64,000 bases of DNA from Ferrovibrio sp. (GTDB lineage Bacteria > Pseudomonadota > Alphaproteobacteria > Ferrovibrionales > Ferrovibrionaceae): assembly GCF_017994015.1 (NCBI RefSeq), contig NZ_JAGOLP010000015.1:19125-83124 (forward strand), in the 5' to 3' direction. The number at the start of each line of letters is the position of its first letter. The first letter of the stretch is position 1. Positions 1-9,187 of the stretch are shown here, piece after piece. Both the position numbers and the translations under genes were made by a program. The notes beneath the pieces are model-generated. The model had not been told where the DNA came from. It saw only the letters and a program-made list of their open reading frames with translations, and did not search any database.

Positions 1-1898
1 ACATGACCCAGCGGGCTTTGCAACCGCACCAGGCTGGCCGGCAGGATGCCAAGCGCTGCGGCATCGGTCGGATGCAGTTCCACAAAGGGTTCGGCGATAT
101 GGCTCATCAGCCGCGCCGTCTTGGCGGTACGGGTCATGGTATGCCACTGATCGCGCACCCGGCCGGTATTCAGCACCAGCGGATAATCCTCATTCACTGC
201 GGCGCACGGCGCCGTCTGGCGCACCGGCACCAGCCGCGCCTTGCCATCCGGCGTATAGAAACGCCCATCGGCGAAAAAGCGTTCACCGCCCCATTGGAAC
301 GGCGCCAGCGCATCATATTCAGCCGGACTGATACTGCTCAATTGCGCAATATCAAAATCCCGGCTGCCGGCATTTTCTGCGCCCGAAAGCGCCGCATGCT
401 CGGCGAAGATCGTGACGGGATTTTCATAGGCGAAAGCTTCGCTCCAGCCCATGCGCCGTGCCACCTCGGCAAAAATCCACCAATCCGGTTTCGCTTCGCC
501 CGGCAGCGGCAGGAAAGCGCGCTGGCGCGAAATGCGGCGTTCGGAATTGGTCACCGTGCCATCTTTCTCGCCCCAGGCAGCGGCTGGCAGCAACAGATGC
601 GCCAGCGCCGTTGTATCCGTGTGGCGCACCACATCGGAAACCACCACAAAGGGGCAGGCCCGCAAGGCATCGCGCACCGCATCGGCATCGGGCATTGAAT
701 CGACCGGATTGGTGCCGGCGATCCACACCGCCTTCACCTTGCCGGCCTGCACAGCCTGGAACAGATCAACCGCTTTCAGGCCCTGGCGCGCGGCGATGGC
801 CGGCGAAGCCCAGAAATCCTGCACGATGCGACGATGCGCCGGATTGTCGATCTCCATATGCGCGGCCAACTGGTTGGCCAGGCCGCCCACTTCGCGCCCG
901 CCCATGGCATTGGGCTGGCCGGTGATCGAGAATGGCCCCTGCCCCGGCCGGCCGATGCGGCCGGTGAAAAGATGGCAATTCAGGATCGCATTCACCTTGT
1001 CAACGCCATGGCTTGACTGGTTGACACCCTGGCTGAATCCGGTAACCACCCGTTCGCTGCGGGCGAACAGGGCGTAGAATTGCTGAAGCTGTGTTGCGCT
1101 GAGCCCGGTGGCGCGCGCAGCTTCCGCCAGACCATCCTGGCGTGCTGCCGCCAGGGCTGCCTCGGCGCCCGTGGCATGGTGGGCCAAGAATTCTGCATCC
1201 ATGCGGCCATCGGCCGCCAGATGACAGAGCAGGCCGTTGAACAAGGCCACATCCGAGCCTGGCGCAATCGCCAGATGCAGATCAGCGAATTGCGCCGTCA
1301 TGGTGCGGCGCGGATCAACCACCACCACCCGCATCTCGGGCCGCGCCTGCCGGGCCGCTGCCAGGCGCTGGAACAGCACTGGATGGCACCAAGCCAGGTT
1401 GGAACCAACCAGCACCACAAGATCGGCCAGTTCCAGATCGGCATAATTCACCGGCACGGTATCGGCACCAAAGGCGCGTTTATGGCCCACCACCGCCGAG
1501 GCCATGCAGAGCCTGGAATTGGTGTCGATATTCGCCGCACCGACATAGCCCTTCATCAGCTTGTTGGCGACGTAGTAATCCTCGGTGAGAATCTGGCCCG
1601 AAACATAGAAGGCCACCGCTTCCGGCCCGTATTCTTCAATCACCTGGCGGAAGCGCGCGGCGGCGGTATCCAAAGCCACATCCCAGGATACTCGTTCGCC
1701 ATGCAGCAAAGGATGCAGCAGGCGGTCATCCAGGCTCAGGGTTTCGAGCAATGCCGAACCCTTGGAGCAGAGCCGGCCAAAATTCGCCGGGTGATCCGGA
1801 TCACCCCGCAGGCTAAGCGCGCCATCCTGTTGGCGCGAAACAATAACGCCGCAGCCAACACCGCAATAGGGGCAGGTGGTGCGGGTTTCCGTTGTCAT
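1..1898 (-). CDS. nasA: Assimilatory nitrate reductase catalytic subunit (C-terminus beyond window)
   Basis: Cytoplasmic molybdenum (bis-MGD) enzyme reducing nitrate to nitrite, the first step of nitrate assimilation. The reading frame runs open from the ATG at 1898 to the window edge, giving about 632 residues without the C-terminus. The N-terminus reads MTTETRTTCPYCGVGCGV, and Cys9, Cys12, Cys16 and Cys44 (LCSKG) form the [4Fe-4S] motif of this molybdopterin oxidoreductase family. Further conserved stretches include SNLAWCHPVLF, GFSQGVNQS, the GRPGQGPFSITGQPNAMGGRE region and AGTNPVDSMPDA. The start overlaps the nirD stop by 4 bases (ATGA), so it is translationally coupled as the last visible gene of the nrt-nir-nas operon. 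Whether it carries the C-terminal [2Fe-2S] extension of some NasA proteins cannot be seen. Confidence 0.93.
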   Translation of the reverse strand, partial: MTTETRTTCPYCGVGCGVIVSRQQDGALSLRGDPDHPANFGRLCSKGSALLETLSLDDRLLHPLLHGERVSWDVALDTAAARFRQVIEEYGPEAVAFYVSGQILTEDYYVANKLMKGYVGAANIDTNSRLCMASAVVGHKRAFGADTVPVNYADLELADLVVLVGSNLAWCHPVLFQRLAAARQARPEMRVVVVDPRRTMTAQFADLHLAIAPGSDVALFNGLLCHLAADGRMDAEFLAHHATGAEAALAAARQDGLAEAARATGLSATQLQQFYALFARSERVVTGFSQGVNQSSHGVDKVNAILNCHLFTGRIGRPGQGPFSITGQPNAMGGREVGGLANQLAAHMEIDNPAHRRIVQDFWASPAIAARQGLKAVDLFQAVQAGKVKAVWIAGTNPVDSMPDADAVRDALRACPFVVVSDVVRHTDTTALAHLLLPAAAWGEKDGTVTNSERRISRQRAFLPLPGEAKPDWWIFAEVARRMGWSEAFAYENPVTIFAEHAALSGAENAGSRDFDIAQLSSISPAEYDALAPFQWGGERFFADGRFYTPDGKARLVPVRQTAPCAAVNEDYPLVLNTGRVRDQWHTMTRTAKTARLMSHIAEPFVELHPTDAAALGILPASLVRLQSPLGH

Positions 1899-2239
1899 GC
1901 GGCGCGGGCCAGCAAGGCCGCCAGCCCCAGCAGGATACGGCTGCCTTGCAGCTTTACCGGCACGGTTTTTGTGCAGCCCTGATCGGCGCCCTGAGCCGCG
2001 CCGGTTTCCAGGCTGATCAGCCAGTTATGCAGCGGGCAATTCACCGCATGGCCCTGCACAATGCCCTGGCTCAGCGGCCCACCCTTATGCGGGCAGCGAT
2101 CTTCCAGCGCGAAGACGGCATCATCCTGGGTGCGAAACACGGCGATATCGCCAGCCGGCGATTTCACCACCCGGGCACCCCGGCGCGGAATGTCATCCAG
2201 CTGGCCGATATCAAGCCATTCATCCTGCATCATGGTCAT
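1895..2239 (-). CDS. nirD: Nitrite reductase [NAD(P)H] small subunit, Rieske type
   Basis: Small subunit of the assimilatory NAD(P)H nitrite reductase, partner of NirB, 114 residues. It has a complete Rieske-type [2Fe-2S] ligand set: Cys-Pro-His in EDRCPHKGGPLSQG and Cys-Pro-Leu-His in VNCPLHNW. Some NirD homologues have lost these ligands, so this copy is likely to bind a cluster. The start ATG at 2239 overlaps the nirB stop and its own stop overlaps the nasA start, both as ATGA, indicating coupled translation of nirB-nirD-nasA. The family assignment is secure. Cluster binding is inferred from the motif. Confidence 0.93.
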   Translation of the reverse strand: MTMMQDEWLDIGQLDDIPRRGARVVKSPAGDIAVFRTQDDAVFALEDRCPHKGGPLSQGIVQGHAVNCPLHNWLISLETGAAQGADQGCTKTVPVKLQGSRILLGLAALLARAA

Positions 2240-4689
2240 TGCACCACCTCACGCACCGAAAGATCGGCCATCGGCTTGAATTCATGCGCATAAGCGCCGG
2301 CCACGCGCTCGGCCCAGGGATCAATCTGGGCAAAGGTTTGCGAGAACACAAAACGCGCATTCAATTCACGGCGACGCGGCAAATCCTGCACCACCTGGGC
2401 CTTGATACTGTCAAGACCAACGCGGGCGACCCATTTGTGGATACGGTCGAGATAATGCGCCTGTTCGCGATAGAGCTGCATCAGCGCACCGACGATCTCG
2501 ATCACCTCGCCTTCGCTCTCGGCCTTGCAGAACAAGACCGTGGCCTTCACTTCCAGGCCGGCAGCGCCGGCGATATGCAGCTCATAGCCGGAATCGACGC
2601 AGATCACGCCGATATCCTTCACCGTCGCCTCGGCGCAATTACGCGGACAGCCGGAAACCCCCATCTTCACCTTGTGCGGCGTCCAGCTGCCCCAGGTATA
2701 TTGTTCCAGCTTGACGCCAAGGCCGGTGGAATCCTGGGTGCCGAAGCGGCACCATTCGGTGCCGACACAGGTTTTCACCGTGCGCAGGCCCTTGGCATAG
2801 GCATGGCCGGAAACCATGCCGGCGGCATTGAGATCCGCCCAGACGCCGGGCAAATCCTGCTTCTTCACCCCCAGCAGATCGATGCGCTGACCACCAGTGA
2901 CTTTCACCGTTGGAATGGCGAACTTGTCCACCACATCGGCGATGGCACGCAATTCCTTGGCCGAAGTGACGCCACCCCACATACGCGGCACCACAGAGTA
3001 GGTGCCGTCCTTCTGGATATTGGCATGAGCGCGCTCATTGATGAAACGCGACTGGTAATCGTCGGTATATTCACCCGGCCATGTGGCGAGCAGGTAGAAA
3101 TTCAACGCCGGGCGGCATTTTGAACAGCCGCAGGAGGTTTTCCATTCCAGTTCCTGCATCACTGCCGGCATGGTCTTGAGCTGCTTGGCGATGATCAGGC
3201 GGCGCACATCGTCATGCCCCAGATCGGTGCAGCCGCACATCGCCTTCACCACTGCCGGCTGATAGCTATCGCCCAGCGTGACGGCGAGCAACTGCTCCAC
3301 CAGCCCGGTGCAGGAACCGCAGGAGGCCGAAGCCTTGGTATGCGCCCGCACCGCATCGAGCGTCGCGTGGCCGCCCTCCCGGATCGCCGAAACGATCTTG
3401 CCCTTGCATACGCCGTTGCAGCCGCAGATTTCCGCATCATCCGGCAAGGCTGCAACGGCCGCCATAGGGTCCAGCGGGGCACCTCCCGCAAAACCCTGGC
3501 CGAAAATCAGCGTTTCACGTAATTCGGCAATATCGCGCCCTTCGCGCAACAATTGGAAAAACCATGCGCCGTCGCCGGTTTCGCCATACAGCACGGCGCC
3601 GATGATGCGGTTATCCTTCAGCACCAGCCGCTTGTAGATGCCGCGTGCGGCATCGCGCAGCACAATCTCCTCACGATCCTTCGCCTCGGCGAAATCACCG
3701 GCCGAAAACAGATCGATGCCGGTCACCTTCAGCTTGGTTGCCGTGACCGAACCGGCATAGGCCGCCGCCGCATCACCGGCCAGTTGCGCCGCCGCCACCT
3801 TGGCCATTTCATAAAGCGGCGCCACAAGGCCATAGCAGATGCCGCGATGTTCAACACATTCGCCGACGGCAAGAATGTCAGGGTCATCCGTCACCATATG
3901 GTCATTGACCACCAGGCCGCGGCCAACAGTGAGGCCGGCCTGCTTGGCGAGCATGGCATTGGGGCGGATGCCTACTGCCATCACCACGATATCGGCCGGC
4001 AATTCGCGGCCATCATCCAGGCGCACGGCTTCAACCCGGTTTTCGCCGAGAATGGCGTGCGTATTGGCCCGCGTGATCACTTCGATGCCGCGCGCCTCGA
4101 TGGCGCGCTGCAACAGATAGCCGGCCGCCGGATCAAGCTGACGCTCCATCAGCGTTGGCATCAGATGCAGCACGGTCACTGCCATGCCGCGTTCAGCCAG
4201 GCCTGCCGCCGCTTCCAGCCCGAGCAGGCCGCCGCCGATCACCACGGCACGGCTGCCCGGCCGGGCCGCCGCCGCCAGCATCTTGTTCACATCATCCAGG
4301 TCACGATAGGCCAGCACGCCGGGCAGATCGCTGCCCGGCAGCGGAATGATAATCGGCAGCGACCCAGTCGCCACCAGCAATTTATCGTAGCCCAGCACCG
4401 TGCCGTCATGGGCATGCACCTGCCTGGCGGCGCGGTCTATATTCACCGCCTTGCGGCCCTTGAGCAGAGTGATGCCGTGGCTGGCATACCAGGCATCATC
4501 GTGGATCAGAATATCCTCGTAGCCTTTTTCACCCGATAAAACCGGCGACAGCATGATGCGGTTATAGTTGACCCGTGGTTCCTCACCCAGAATTGTGATT
4601 TCGTAGCGGCCCGGATCGCGTTCGAGTAATTCCTCCAGCACGCGCCCGGCCGCCATGCCGTTGCCAACAACCAGCAGCTTCTGTTTCAT
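2236..4689 (-). CDS. nirB: Nitrite reductase [NAD(P)H] large subunit
   Basis: Siroheme enzyme reducing nitrite to ammonium in the cytoplasm with NAD(P)H, 817 residues as expected for NirB. Domains in order: an FAD/NAD-binding pyridine nucleotide-disulphide oxidoreductase domain starting LLVVGNGMAAGRVLEEL (about 1-400); a first BFD-like [2Fe-2S] segment (CGCNGVCKG ... SCGSC, about 420-470); a second BFD-like segment (CGCTDLGHDD ... CGCSKC, about 485-540); then the nitrite/sulphite reductase ferredoxin-like half and the siroheme/[4Fe-4S] half. Cluster cysteines are visible in KTCVGTEWCRFGTQDS and GVSGCPRNCAEA. It lies 11 bases downstream of nrtD and overlaps nirD by 4, so it is co-transcribed with the nitrate importer. 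It supplies ammonium for glutamine synthesis. Confidence 0.96.
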   Translation of the reverse strand: MKQKLLVVGNGMAAGRVLEELLERDPGRYEITILGEEPRVNYNRIMLSPVLSGEKGYEDILIHDDAWYASHGITLLKGRKAVNIDRAARQVHAHDGTVLGYDKLLVATGSLPIIIPLPGSDLPGVLAYRDLDDVNKMLAAAARPGSRAVVIGGGLLGLEAAAGLAERGMAVTVLHLMPTLMERQLDPAAGYLLQRAIEARGIEVITRANTHAILGENRVEAVRLDDGRELPADIVVMAVGIRPNAMLAKQAGLTVGRGLVVNDHMVTDDPDILAVGECVEHRGICYGLVAPLYEMAKVAAAQLAGDAAAAYAGSVTATKLKVTGIDLFSAGDFAEAKDREEIVLRDAARGIYKRLVLKDNRIIGAVLYGETGDGAWFFQLLREGRDIAELRETLIFGQGFAGGAPLDPMAAVAALPDDAEICGCNGVCKGKIVSAIREGGHATLDAVRAHTKASASCGSCTGLVEQLLAVTLGDSYQPAVVKAMCGCTDLGHDDVRRLIIAKQLKTMPAVMQELEWKTSCGCSKCRPALNFYLLATWPGEYTDDYQSRFINERAHANIQKDGTYSVVPRMWGGVTSAKELRAIADVVDKFAIPTVKVTGGQRIDLLGVKKQDLPGVWADLNAAGMVSGHAYAKGLRTVKTCVGTEWCRFGTQDSTGLGVKLEQYTWGSWTPHKVKMGVSGCPRNCAEATVKDIGVICVDSGYELHIAGAAGLEVKATVLFCKAESEGEVIEIVGALMQLYREQAHYLDRIHKWVARVGLDSIKAQVVQDLPRRRELNARFVFSQTFAQIDPWAERVAGAYAHEFKPMADLSVREVVQ

Positions 4690-4700
4690 GGCGCTTTTCC

Positions 4701-5501
4701 TCAGGCTGCCTGCACAGCCGGTGCACGATGGCGGGCATAAAGGAATTCCAGAATCTGCTGGCGGCAGTGGTTGTAGTCAGGATTGGCTGCCAGGGCGAGC
4801 CGGTTGCGCGGGCGCGGCAGATTCACATCCAGCACTTCGCCGATCGTAGCCGCAGGCCCGTTGGTCATCATCACCACGCGGTCGGAAAGCAGCACGGCCT
4901 CGTCCACATCATGGGTGATCATAATCACGGTATTGTTCAGCTTGGCCTGCAATTCCATCACGGTATCTTGCAGCGTGGCACGGGTCAGGGCATCCAGCGC
5001 GCCAAACGGCTCGTCGAGCAGCAGCACCTTGGGTTCCATCGCCAGCGCACGGGCAATGCCGACACGCTGCTTCATGCCGCCGGAAATTTCCTGCGGGCGT
5101 TTTTCAAGAGCATGATCCATGCCAACCAGGGCCAGGTTATGCCGGGTCCAGGCATCGCGCTCGGCGGCGCTTTTGCTTTTGCTATGCACCTTGTCCACCG
5201 CCAGCCGCACATTGCCGTAGACCGTAAGCCAGGGCAGCAACGAATGGTTCTGAAACACCACGGCGCGATCCGGGCCGGGATCGTTCACTTCCTTGCCTTG
5301 CAGCAGCACGCCGCCGCGCGTAGCCCGCAGCAGGCCGGCCACGATATTCAGCAAGGTGGATTTGCCGCAGCCGGAATGGCCGATCAGGGCAACAAATTCA
5401 CCTTGCCTGATTTGCAGGTTGATCTCGCGCAGAGCCACAAAAGTGCCATTGGCGCCGTTGAAGCTCATGCCAACATCATCGATGGAGAGATAGGCAGTCA
5501 T
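4701..5501 (-). CDS. nrtD: Nitrate ABC transporter ATP-binding protein
   Basis: ATPase of the nitrate/nitrite ABC importer, 266 residues from the chosen start. Walker A is GHSGCGKST, the ABC signature is ISGGMKQRVGIARAL, and Walker B is VLLLDEPFGALD followed by the switch His in MITHDVDEAVLLSDRV. An open frame extends upstream to 5696, but the added stretch is unlike any ABC protein and overlaps the neighbouring gene. The start MTAYLSIDDVGMSF at 5501 has AGGAGC about 7 bases upstream, so that start is used. It lacks the C-terminal NrtA-like fusion found in cyanobacterial NrtC. Another member of the NrtD/SsuB/TauB group is possible from sequence alone, but the operon context makes nitrate the likely substrate. 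Confidence 0.9.
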   Translation of the reverse strand: MTAYLSIDDVGMSFNGANGTFVALREINLQIRQGEFVALIGHSGCGKSTLLNIVAGLLRATRGGVLLQGKEVNDPGPDRAVVFQNHSLLPWLTVYGNVRLAVDKVHSKSKSAAERDAWTRHNLALVGMDHALEKRPQEISGGMKQRVGIARALAMEPKVLLLDEPFGALDALTRATLQDTVMELQAKLNNTVIMITHDVDEAVLLSDRVVMMTNGPAATIGEVLDVNLPRPRNRLALAANPDYNHCRQQILEFLYARHRAPAVQAA

Positions 5502-5526
5502 GGGGCTTGCTCCTGTAAAAGGTCGG

Positions 5527-6846
5527 TCAACGATTGGCCGGCAGCCGGCGTGGCGTGGTGGATGTGGCTTCGGCAGCCTGGCGCTGCGCGCCGGGCACTT
5601 GCGGCCGGGCGGAAGAGACATAGCTGCCGTCAAAGAACAGGTCCGGCCCCATCGGGATCGGCGCGCTGGCCTGCGCCAGCAGCCAGGGGCCGGCATGCAG
5701 ACCCTCGGGCTTGCGGTCGATCAGCGGGAAGGGTTTGTCGAGCGCAGCGGCGGCCTCGCGATACAGATCGGTGCGATAGACCTGATCGGCCAAAGCGGCA
5801 ATATCGGTGCCTGGATCGATCAGTTTCCAGCGCCGCATTTCGCTGAGATACCATTCCGCCTGGCTGCGCCACGGGAAATTCGCGGTGTAGCGGCTGAAGA
5901 CATGGAAATCAGGCATGTGCTCCGGATTGGCATCCAGGCCGTAGCGCACTATGCCAAGCATGCCGAGCCGGATCGCTTCGGCGGCATGGCTGCCGACATA
6001 TTCAGGCCGCGCCATGATCTCAACGCCTTCCAGGCGATTCTCCGGCTTGTCGAGCCATTCGCCGGCTTCGATCAGGGCCATCAGCATGGCCTTGTGCACC
6101 ACCGGATTGCGCTCGACCCAATCACGGTTGGCGCCGACCACCTTTTCCATCCGGTTATTCCAGATTTCGTAGCCCGAAATCAGGATACGGCCAACGCCGC
6201 GCAACACGGCGAGTGAATTCCATGGATCGCCGACGCAGAAGCCGTCAATCTCGCCGGCAGCGAGGCGGTCCGTCATTTGCGGCGGCGGCACCACCACCAG
6301 ATTGACATCACGGTCCGGATCAATGCCGGCTGCGGCAAGCCAGTAGCGCAGCTGAATCTGGTGTGACGAATAGGGCCATACGGTGGCGAAAGTGAGCGGC
6401 GGCTTGCCGGCCTTGCGATCCTGGTTGATCAGGCGGCGCAGCACATTGGCGCTTTCGGCGCGGGAATACTGCAAGGCCGGCTCAGCGCTGACCAGCCGGT
6501 CCCATAATGCCGCAGAAATGGTGACGGCATTGCCGTTCAGCGCCAGCACAAAGCTGGTGATCTGCGGCTTTTTCCAGCCGCCGGCGCCAAGCGTGGCGGC
6601 CAGTGGCATCGGCGCCAGCATATGCGCCGCATCCAAGGCGCCCAAAGCCACCTTGTCGCGGATATTGGCCCAGGAGGGTTCTCGTTGCAGTTCAACCTTC
6701 AGGCCATGCTGGGTGAAGAAGCCTTTTTCCTGAGCAACAAACAGCGCCGCGCTATCAGACAACGCAATGAAACCGATCCGAAGCGGCATGGGAGCCGCCG
6801 CATTGGCGGCCCCCACTCGCTTTGCCTTTTTCTGACGCGGCGCCAT
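5527..6846 (-). CDS. NrtA/CmpA-family binding protein without signal peptide; candidate NasS sensor
   Basis: A 439-residue nitrate-binding-protein homologue. The core RIGFIALSDSAALFVAQEKGFF closely parallels the exported NrtA encoded at 7739-9070 (LGYIALTDASPLIIAKEKGIF), and both share VVVPPPQM and a Pro-Trp-Asn motif. Unlike that protein, the N-terminus (MAPRQKKAKRVGAANAAAP) has neither a Tat nor a Sec signal, so it should stay in the cytoplasm. In NasS-NasT systems, a cytoplasmic NrtA-like NasS binds nitrate/nitrite and releases the antiterminator NasT; nasT is present at 9383-9967. A NasS role is therefore inferred, although the gene sits between nrtB and nrtD rather than beside nasT. The start at 6846 lies 10 bases after the nrtB stop; a longer frame from 6900 would overlap nrtB. 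A second transporter binding subunit is the alternative. Confidence 0.72.
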   Translation of the reverse strand: MAPRQKKAKRVGAANAAAPMPLRIGFIALSDSAALFVAQEKGFFTQHGLKVELQREPSWANIRDKVALGALDAAHMLAPMPLAATLGAGGWKKPQITSFVLALNGNAVTISAALWDRLVSAEPALQYSRAESANVLRRLINQDRKAGKPPLTFATVWPYSSHQIQLRYWLAAAGIDPDRDVNLVVVPPPQMTDRLAAGEIDGFCVGDPWNSLAVLRGVGRILISGYEIWNNRMEKVVGANRDWVERNPVVHKAMLMALIEAGEWLDKPENRLEGVEIMARPEYVGSHAAEAIRLGMLGIVRYGLDANPEHMPDFHVFSRYTANFPWRSQAEWYLSEMRRWKLIDPGTDIAALADQVYRTDLYREAAAALDKPFPLIDRKPEGLHAGPWLLAQASAPIPMGPDLFFDGSYVSSARPQVPGAQRQAAEATSTTPRRLPANR

Positions 6847-6856
6847 CTTCAGGGCC

Positions 6857-7726
6857 TTACTGCTGGGCGTAGCCGCCAACGCGGCTGCCGATATAACCAA
6901 TCATACGATCCAGCATGAAGCCGACCAGGCCGACATAGATCAGCGCCAGGATGATCTCGCTGATCAGCGACGAGTTCCACGCATCCCAGATGAAGAAGCC
7001 GATACCAACACCGCCGATCAGCATTTCGGCTGCGACGATGGCGAGCCAGGACAAGCCGATGCCGATCTTGAGACCGGTGAACATGAACGGCACCGTGGCC
7101 GGCAGCATCACCTTGAAGAAGAACTCAAAGCCATTGAGCCGCAGTACGCGGGCGACATTGCGATAATCCTGTGGGATATTGCGGATGCCCACCGCGGTAT
7201 TGAGGATGATCGGCCATATGGCCGTGATGGTGATGACAAAAATCGCCGAAGGATCAGCATTGCGGAATGCCGCCAGCGACAGCGGCAACCAGGCCAGCGG
7301 CGGCACCGTGCGCAACACCTGGAAAATCGGATCAAGGCCACGGAAGGCCAGCGTTGATTGCCCGATCAGTACGCCAAGGCCGATGCCGATGATGGCAGCC
7401 AGCGAGAAGCCGATGGCAACGCGCTTGAGGCTTGAGGCAAGATGCCAGAACAGGCCCTTGTCGAGATTGCCCTTGTCAAAGAACGGATCGCTGATCAGCA
7501 TCCAGGTTTCCTCGACGACGCGGCTTGGCGGCGGCAAGGTGGCATCTGGCGCCATGCAGGCGATTTCCCAGATGCCAAGCAGCAAGGCCAGGAACAGCAG
7601 TGGCGGCAGCACACGTTCCGCCACATGCTTGACGCCTGCCGCTATTTTCGGCAACAGCGTGACGCGCCAGTCGCGGCCCTCATAAGTGAGGGCCGCCTTG
7701 TCGATTGCTTCCATTTTCATGCTCAT
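6857..7726 (-). CDS. nrtB: Nitrate ABC transporter permease
   Basis: Inner-membrane permease of the nitrate importer, 289 residues. About 50 N-terminal residues precede the first membrane helix (LLFLALLLGIWEIACM). A BPD-type permease domain follows, with helices near SLAAIIGIGLGVLIG, SAIFVITITAIWPIIL and LSWLAIVAAEMLIGG. The EAA-like cytoplasmic loop reads NVARVLRLNGFEFFFKVMLPATVPFMFTGLKIGIG, as in NrtB/SsuC/TauC permeases. AAGGG precedes the ATG at 7726, and the gene starts 13 bases after nrtA ends. With NrtA and NrtD it completes the importer, presumably as a homodimeric permease because only one permease gene is present. Confidence 0.92.
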   Translation of the reverse strand: MSMKMEAIDKAALTYEGRDWRVTLLPKIAAGVKHVAERVLPPLLFLALLLGIWEIACMAPDATLPPPSRVVEETWMLISDPFFDKGNLDKGLFWHLASSLKRVAIGFSLAAIIGIGLGVLIGQSTLAFRGLDPIFQVLRTVPPLAWLPLSLAAFRNADPSAIFVITITAIWPIILNTAVGIRNIPQDYRNVARVLRLNGFEFFFKVMLPATVPFMFTGLKIGIGLSWLAIVAAEMLIGGVGIGFFIWDAWNSSLISEIILALIYVGLVGFMLDRMIGYIGSRVGGYAQQ

Positions 7727-7738
7727 GCCCTTTCTGGC

Positions 7739-9070
7739 TCATGCGACGCGGCTGATGGAAAGGCTCTTGAGATAGGCCATCGGATCGGCCGGATCGAACA
7801 CCTTGCCGTCGAAGAAGGTTTCCTTGCCACGCGAAGTGGATTTCGGCATGTCGGCCTCTGAAACCCCCAGGCCCTTGGCCGCTTCGCGCCACAGATCCTC
7901 GCGGTTCACTGCCTTGATCAGCGCCTTGGTGTCGAGATCGGTGGGCAGATAACCCCAGCGCATGTCTTCGGTGAGGAACCAGAGTTCGTGGCTCTGGAAT
8001 GGATAGGAGGCATGATCGCGCCAGAATTTCATCATCAGCGGGCTTTCGGTACCCACCGTGGCCTTGCGGCCACCATCGCCATAATCAATCACGCCCTTGG
8101 CACGATCCAGGATGTCTGGCACCGGCACCTTGAACCAGTCGCGGCCACCGACGATCTTGCACATCTCGTCCTTGTTCTCCATCTTGTCGCACCACATCTG
8201 GGCTTCCTGCGTTGCCATCAGGATGGCCTTGGCGGCCTTCGGATTGGCATCCACCCAATCGGCACGCAGGCCGAGCGACTTCTCGGGATGGTCGTTCCAC
8301 AACTCGCCGGTCATAAGTGCAGTGAAGCCGATCTTCTGGTGGATGAGCTGCAAGTTCCATGGCTCGCAGACGCAGAAGGCTTCCATGGCATTCACCTTCA
8401 TGTTGGCCACCATCTGCGGCGGCGGCACAACAATGGTGGCAATGTCCTTGTCGGGATCAATGCCGGCAGCAGACATCCAGTAGCGGATCCAAAGGTCATG
8501 CGTGCCGCCCGGGAAAGTCATTGCGGCCTTGAGATCTTTGCCTTCTGCTTTGCCTTTCTTAAAGGCGGCAGCCAGGGCCTTGGCATCCTTGGTCACCCCC
8601 ATATCGGCATAGCTGCGCGACACCGAGATGCCCTGGCCGTTCAGATTCAGGCGGGCAAGAATATACATCGGCACCTTGACGTTGTTCTTCGTCACCTTGC
8701 CGCTTGAAATCAGATAGGGCATCGGGGTGAGAATATGTGCGCCGGTGATGCCGCCACCGGCTTCGCCCAATTCAATATTGTCGCGCGTGGCACCCCAGGA
8801 AGCCTGCTTTTCGATGCTCATATCAGGCAGGCCGTATTTGGCGAAAATGCCCTTCTCCTTGGCGATAATCAGCGGTGAAGCATCAGTGAGAGCGATATAG
8901 CCAAGCCGCGCGCCCTTCACTTCCGGCCCCGCACCTTGCGCAAAGGCACCAGCCGGCAGCGCCAGCTTGGCGGAAGCGAGCAAGGCGGCTACGCCTGCGC
9001 TGCCCTTGATCACCTGACGCCGATTCAAGCCCTTGCTTACCAGACCCTTCTTGCTGCTGATCTCACGCAT
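7739..9070 (-). CDS. nrtA: Nitrate ABC transporter substrate-binding protein, Tat-exported
   Basis: Periplasmic nitrate/nitrite-binding protein of the NrtA/CmpA family, 443 residues. The N-terminus carries a twin-arginine signal (NRRQVIKGSAGVAALLA, then a cleavage-like AFAQG), followed by the mature domain LGYIALTDASPLIIAKEKG. Family landmarks include WGATRDNIELG, THDLWIRYWMSAAGIDPD, VVPPPQM and CVCEPWNLQLI. A longer frame opens at 9208, but that start lies inside the leader RNA hairpins. The ATG at 9070 has AGGAGG about 10 bases upstream and puts the Tat motif at the right distance, so it is preferred. It is the first gene of the sigma-54-driven operon, and expression is expected to depend on NasT antitermination in the 160-base leader. 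Confidence 0.93.
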   Translation of the reverse strand: MREISSKKGLVSKGLNRRQVIKGSAGVAALLASAKLALPAGAFAQGAGPEVKGARLGYIALTDASPLIIAKEKGIFAKYGLPDMSIEKQASWGATRDNIELGEAGGGITGAHILTPMPYLISSGKVTKNNVKVPMYILARLNLNGQGISVSRSYADMGVTKDAKALAAAFKKGKAEGKDLKAAMTFPGGTHDLWIRYWMSAAGIDPDKDIATIVVPPPQMVANMKVNAMEAFCVCEPWNLQLIHQKIGFTALMTGELWNDHPEKSLGLRADWVDANPKAAKAILMATQEAQMWCDKMENKDEMCKIVGGRDWFKVPVPDILDRAKGVIDYGDGGRKATVGTESPLMMKFWRDHASYPFQSHELWFLTEDMRWGYLPTDLDTKALIKAVNREDLWREAAKGLGVSEADMPKSTSRGKETFFDGKVFDPADPMAYLKSLSISRVA

Positions 9071-9120
9071 ATGCTTCACGCCTCCTGCTGGTTGTCGGAT
9101 ACCGCCGGTCCCCCTGCGGC

Positions 9121-9187
9121 AACAAAAAAGGCGCCCTCCGATGCCGCATCGAACCCCAAAAGGGGCCGAGCCACATCGCAGGACGCC
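9121..9187 (-). terminator. Leader intrinsic terminator (attenuator) upstream of nrtA
   Basis: On the minus strand GGCGTCCT (9187-9180) can pair with AGGGCGCC (9137-9130), giving 8 pairs including one G-U. After one mismatch an inner CGATG/CATCG helix extends the stem, and a nested CCCC-TTTT-GGGG hairpin sits inside. The stem is followed directly by TTTTTTGTT (9129-9121). It lies about 50 bases upstream of the nrtA start and downstream of a sigma-54 promoter, so it would stop nas transcription by default. The 5' strand of the stem includes GTCC, which is also the 3' arm of the second ANTAR hairpin. The two structures are therefore mutually exclusive. Confidence 0.85.

Noticed and set aside
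3..698. Long plus-strand reading frames over the first 2 kb
   Set aside because: They are shadows of nasA on the minus strand, whose translation shows the full Fe-S and molybdopterin motifs.
5502..5696. N-terminal extension of nrtD
   Set aside because: It overlaps the end of the upstream gene, is Arg/Pro-rich and unrelated to ABC proteins; ATG 5501 has a good ribosome site.
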